Positions 61,547 through 64,000 of a stretch of DNA of 64,000 bases are shown piece by piece. Position 1 is the first letter of the stretch; every line of letters begins with the position of its first letter. This stretch comes from Sulfuricurvum sp. (GTDB taxonomy: Bacteria > Campylobacterota > Campylobacteria > Campylobacterales > Sulfurimonadaceae), in contig NZ_JALNYS010000011.1 in the NCBI RefSeq assembly GCF_023229695.1, positions 44,025 through 108,024 on the forward strand, in the 5' to 3' direction. The notes under the pieces were generated by a model that worked only from the letters and a program-made list of their open reading frames with translations, ran no database searches and was not told where the DNA came from. Position numbers and translations under genes: made by a program.

Positions 61547-62619
61547 ACGGTATCTATAAAGCACTGTGGCTTAATGAAGAGGGTGATCTTGAAGTGATCG
61601 ATCAAACCCTGCTGCCGCACGTCGAGACGACCAAAGTGTTGAAAACGTGTGAAGATGCTACGTTGGCCATTGCCGATATGACGGTACGCGGAGCGGGTGT
61701 TATAGGATCCGTCGCGGCATTTGGCGTTTATCTGGCGGTGCGTCAGACCAAAATACTAGACAGTGAGTTCAATGCAAAAGTACAAGCGCTCAAAGATGCC
61801 CGTCCTACGGCGGTCAATCTTCAATGGGCGGTTGAACTGATGGTGGAGCGGTTACGCAATGCAAGCGGCGATCTGGTAGTCAAAGCCAAAGAAGAAGCGA
61901 TCGCACTCAATAATGACGAAGCTGAAAAAAGCCTCGAAATTGCGCGTTTGGGAGCCGATCTCATTGAAGCGATCGCCAAGCGGGAGAACCGAAAGGTGAA
62001 TATTCTCACCCATTGCAATGCCGGATGGCTTGCTGTGATTGATATGGGAACGGCATTGGCACCGATCTATGAGGCGAAACGAAGAGGGATAGATCTGCAC
62101 GTCTGGGTGGATGAAACACGTCCGAGAAATCAAGGGGCAAACCTGACAGCGTGGGAACTGGGACAAGACGGAGTAGAGCATACGATCATTGCCGACAATA
62201 CGGGCGGGCATTTGATGCAGCACGGAATGGTTGATATTGTATTTGTAGGGGCTGATCGGGTAAGCCGGCAGGGAGATGTCGCCAATAAAATCGGAACGTA
62301 TCTCAAGGCGTTGGCGGCTCATGCACATAGTGTCCCGTTTTATGTCGCTTTTCCTACGTCGACATTTGATTTTGAGGTGATTGACGGGGTAAAAGATATC
62401 CCCATAGAGACCCGTAGCGAGGATGAGGTCCGTTATATGGTCGGTTTGCATGAAAATGGCAATGTCGAAAAGGTACTAGTAGTTCCGCAGGGGTCACGTG
62501 CGCTGAATTACGGATTTGATGTCACCCCGAACCGCTATATCACCGGACTTATTACGGAAAGAGGAATTGTAGACGCGGATCTGTTAAAAATAGAAGAGCT
62601 GTTTGAAGATTTGATTTAA
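61543..62619 (+). CDS. mtnA: S-methyl-5-thioribose-1-phosphate isomerase
   Basis: The 358-residue eIF2B-family isomerase converts the aldose-1-phosphate to methylthioribulose-1-phosphate. VRGAGVIGSVAAFG, the catalytic Cys in LTHCNAGWLA and Asp in FVGADRVSRQGDVANKIGT are present, plus WVDETRPRNQGANL. It overlaps mtnK by ATGA and ends the operon. The MtnB, MtnC, MtnD and MtnW functions of the full methionine salvage are not next to it. Confidence 0.94.
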   Translation: MNGIYKALWLNEEGDLEVIDQTLLPHVETTKVLKTCEDATLAIADMTVRGAGVIGSVAAFGVYLAVRQTKILDSEFNAKVQALKDARPTAVNLQWAVELMVERLRNASGDLVVKAKEEAIALNNDEAEKSLEIARLGADLIEAIAKRENRKVNILTHCNAGWLAVIDMGTALAPIYEAKRRGIDLHVWVDETRPRNQGANLTAWELGQDGVEHTIIADNTGGHLMQHGMVDIVFVGADRVSRQGDVANKIGTYLKALAAHAHSVPFYVAFPTSTFDFEVIDGVKDIPIETRSEDEVRYMVGLHENGNVEKVLVVPQGSRALNYGFDVTPNRYITGLITERGIVDADLLKIEELFEDLI

Positions 62620-62765
62620 GGGTGGCTCCGGATACTGGATTCAATTTATATTAAGGTAAAAAACTACAAACGACCATTTTTAGGGCTTTTGTGACTCTAT
62701 CAGTTTTCAAAAATTAGGTAAAAATAGTCATTTTTGGGCACGATTTGGGCACAGTAAATTATAGC
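62620..62765. other. AT-rich boundary spacer with a GGGCAC direct repeat
   Basis: There is no gene in this spacer. It holds two close copies of TTTGGGCAC (62734-62755 region, GGGCACGATTTGGGCACAGT), which recall the repeats at ends of tyrosine-integrase islands, but no integrase is present. Composition changes from normal (mtnA) to AT-rich here. Confidence 0.4.
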
Positions 62766-63374
62766 CTAACGTAAAACATCATTAATCTTTTGAGATAATT
62801 CAGTTGTAAAGTTAATTCGTTCAGCATTTACAATTTCAGTTAACGGAAGCGCGAAATTACCCGTTGAAGACTCAACCATTATTATATTTTTTTTGTCTCT
62901 AAAGTATTCAATATTCGTAATACCATAAATATGCAGCTTGCTTAATTTTAATTGAGGGGTATTTTTATATTGTATTGCTGGGTCAATTTGCTTTTTTGGT
63001 TCTAAATTTGGTGCAGTGGCTTGTATTGCTTGTTGTGCTACTTGTTTTGATTCAAAAATCGCACAATAATCTTTTTTGTAATAAACAGGAATTTTTTTTA
63101 TAATTTGCTCACATGCGATTCCTAAAGTGAGTTGTTGATGTTTTAAATACTCTTCATTTGCTCTAGCTTCTTCTTCTGGTGAACTAAATATGCTCCTATC
63201 AAGTTTCTTTCCTAGTTCTTTACAATAAGTATCATACCTAAAATAGTTACTATGAGATATATCATAATAGCTTTCTTTATAATCACTATATAAGCTATCA
63301 CAACTATAGTCATATATATAAGACCTAGCATACAGTGAAGATACAGCAATTGTCGCCAAGATTATTTTTTTCAT
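62766..63374 (-). CDS. Exported hypothetical protein, 202 residues
   Basis: A signal peptide (about 1-17, ending YARS) is followed by a Tyr- and Cys-rich segment (YDYSCDSLYSDYKESYYD) and a C-terminal half with mixed alpha/beta character. No family is recognised. GGCGAAAAT precedes the ATG. It is AT-rich compared with the core genes and lies 13 bases downstream of the truncated gene at 63388, on the same strand. Confidence 0.6.
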   Translation of the reverse strand: MKKIILATIAVSSLYARSYIYDYSCDSLYSDYKESYYDISHSNYFRYDTYCKELGKKLDRSIFSSPEEEARANEEYLKHQQLTLGIACEQIIKKIPVYYKKDYCAIFESKQVAQQAIQATAPNLEPKKQIDPAIQYKNTPQLKLSKLHIYGITNIEYFRDKKNIIMVESSTGNFALPLTEIVNAERINFTTELSQKINDVLR

Positions 63375-63387
63375 TATTTTCGCCTTT

Positions 63388-63873
63388 TTATTTATTTTCT
63401 ACTACGGAATCGCGTCCGATGTCATTTGTATGTAAATTGCCATCAGCCCTTTTATAAAAAGATACTGTATGTCCTAATGATGAATAGCCACTATCAGTAA
63501 AACTTAAATTTTCCGATTCTCCATATTGACTCAATGCGCCGAATAATTCTTCTTCACCATACCATTCATCACCAGAGCCGAATTTTATTTTGTACTCTCC
63601 TGGAGGAACTTTGGCTGATAATTCCTCACCAGCCCTGATGAAAAATTTGGCAATAGTTTTGTCACCTCTCATACTGTCGCAAAGTTTTACATAGTAATTT
63701 TCATTATCTGCAATAAGAGTAAAAGGACACGTTGCAGATTCTTGGGTGTACGTAGTTGAGAGTATAGATGTTAATGGTGTCGGTAATGGTTTAGGAGCTT
63801 GAAAAACAGGTTGTTCAATATTTTGAGTTAAAGTAGTGTCTGAGGCTTTGGCTGAATGGTGTTTACTTTCTTT
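63388..63873 (-). pseudogene. Exported-type hypothetical gene, 5' end cut off by an insertion sequence
   Basis: The reading frame is open from 63882 down to the stop at 63388, but no start codon occurs before ATG 63672. So the gene continued upstream and now meets the IS end near 63874. The visible part has a Pro-rich linker (QAPKPLPTPL) and a beta domain with NYYVKLCD, KFFIRAGEELSAKVPPGEYK and DEWYGEEELFG, a pattern I recall from hypothetical proteins on mobile elements. Internal initiation at 63672 (94 residues) is possible but lacks a ribosome binding site. Confidence 0.65.
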
Positions 63874-64000
63874 AGGGCACCTCTAAAAACCCACCTCAAA
63901 AGCAGATAAGCACCAATTCGATAAAATAAAGATATATATGTCAGAGAACGGAGAGGTTTGGGATGAGCAAAAAGCTGCGAGGGTTGTTTGATTATGAATA
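63874..64000 (+). mobile_element. Left end of an IS5-like insertion sequence
   Basis: AGGGCACCTCTAAAAACCCA at 63874-63893 looks like a terminal inverted repeat. From ATG 63963 (GGAGAGG upstream) an ORF begins MSKKLRGLFDYE, which resembles the N-terminus of IS5/IS1182-type DDE transposases and runs off the window. The element sits at the truncation point of the gene at 63388. The right end lies outside, so family assignment is tentative. Confidence 0.6.

Noticed and set aside
1..64000. tRNA, rRNA or CRISPR arrays
   Set aside because: No cloverleaf-like cluster, rRNA stretch or regularly spaced repeat was noticed by reading. A covariance-model scan would be decisive.

Overview
The window looks like chromosome of a free-living, sulfur-oxidiser-like member of the Campylobacterota (Sulfuricurvum/Sulfurimonas type). 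This is inferred from protein resemblance, from gene orders that I recall from Campylobacter (argF-hemB-ribA-rsmG; ferredoxin-ndk-DUF177-rpmF-plsX-fabH), from cbb3 oxidase assembly genes and many c-type cytochromes, and from moderate GC. No rRNA, tRNA or CRISPR array was seen.

Layout. 0-0.5 kb: start of a copper-type TonB receptor and a tiny membrane peptide. 0.7-5.8 kb: c-di-GMP and HDOD signalling proteins, agmatine deiminase, alanine racemase. 5.4-10.9 kb: rsmG, ribA, hemB, argF and a five-haem cytochrome. 11.4-23.4 kb: housekeeping genes (DEAD-box helicase, the ferredoxin-to-fabH operon, metK, der, hemJ, thioredoxin, HPF, trpS). 23.4-31.3 kb: a complete ADP-heptose pathway (gmhA, gmhB, hldE, hldD) interleaved with a single-domain asparaginase, ccoI, ccoS and cytochrome c553.

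31.3-57.8 kb is a large LPS/surface polysaccharide locus: three GT9 heptosyltransferase-type genes, a frameshifted LPS-kinase gene, several GT2/GT4 enzymes and a CDP-deoxysugar module (rfbF, rfbG, rfbH). It also holds an unusual coupled cassette (TPP enzyme, SDR, sugar-phosphate-cyclase-like AroB homologue, HpcH aldolase). At about 46.3-51.9 kb is a strikingly AT-rich block (polytopic membrane protein, SDR, FAD enzyme, GtrB/GtrA pair, epimerase remnant, DUF1016 nuclease). Toxin- or nuclease-like genes are scattered through the locus: a PIN/RHH pair, a Uma2 protein, the DUF1016 protein, and one polypeptide that joins an MntA-type nucleotidyltransferase to a HepT-type HEPN domain.

57.9-62.6 kb: a degenerate receiver protein, then a compact operon of class II aldolase-SDR fusion, methylthioribose kinase and mtnA. 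This looks like a DHAP-type shunt for methylthioribose or 5-deoxyribose. After 62.6 kb come AT-rich exported proteins of unknown function and, at the right edge, the end of an insertion sequence that cuts off the last gene.

Two families of dispersed intergenic repeats stand out. One is a roughly 140-bp structured element found directly behind hemB and, in the same orientation relative to the gene, behind hemJ. The other is a shorter hairpin repeat near 0.6, 11.2 and 24.0 kb.
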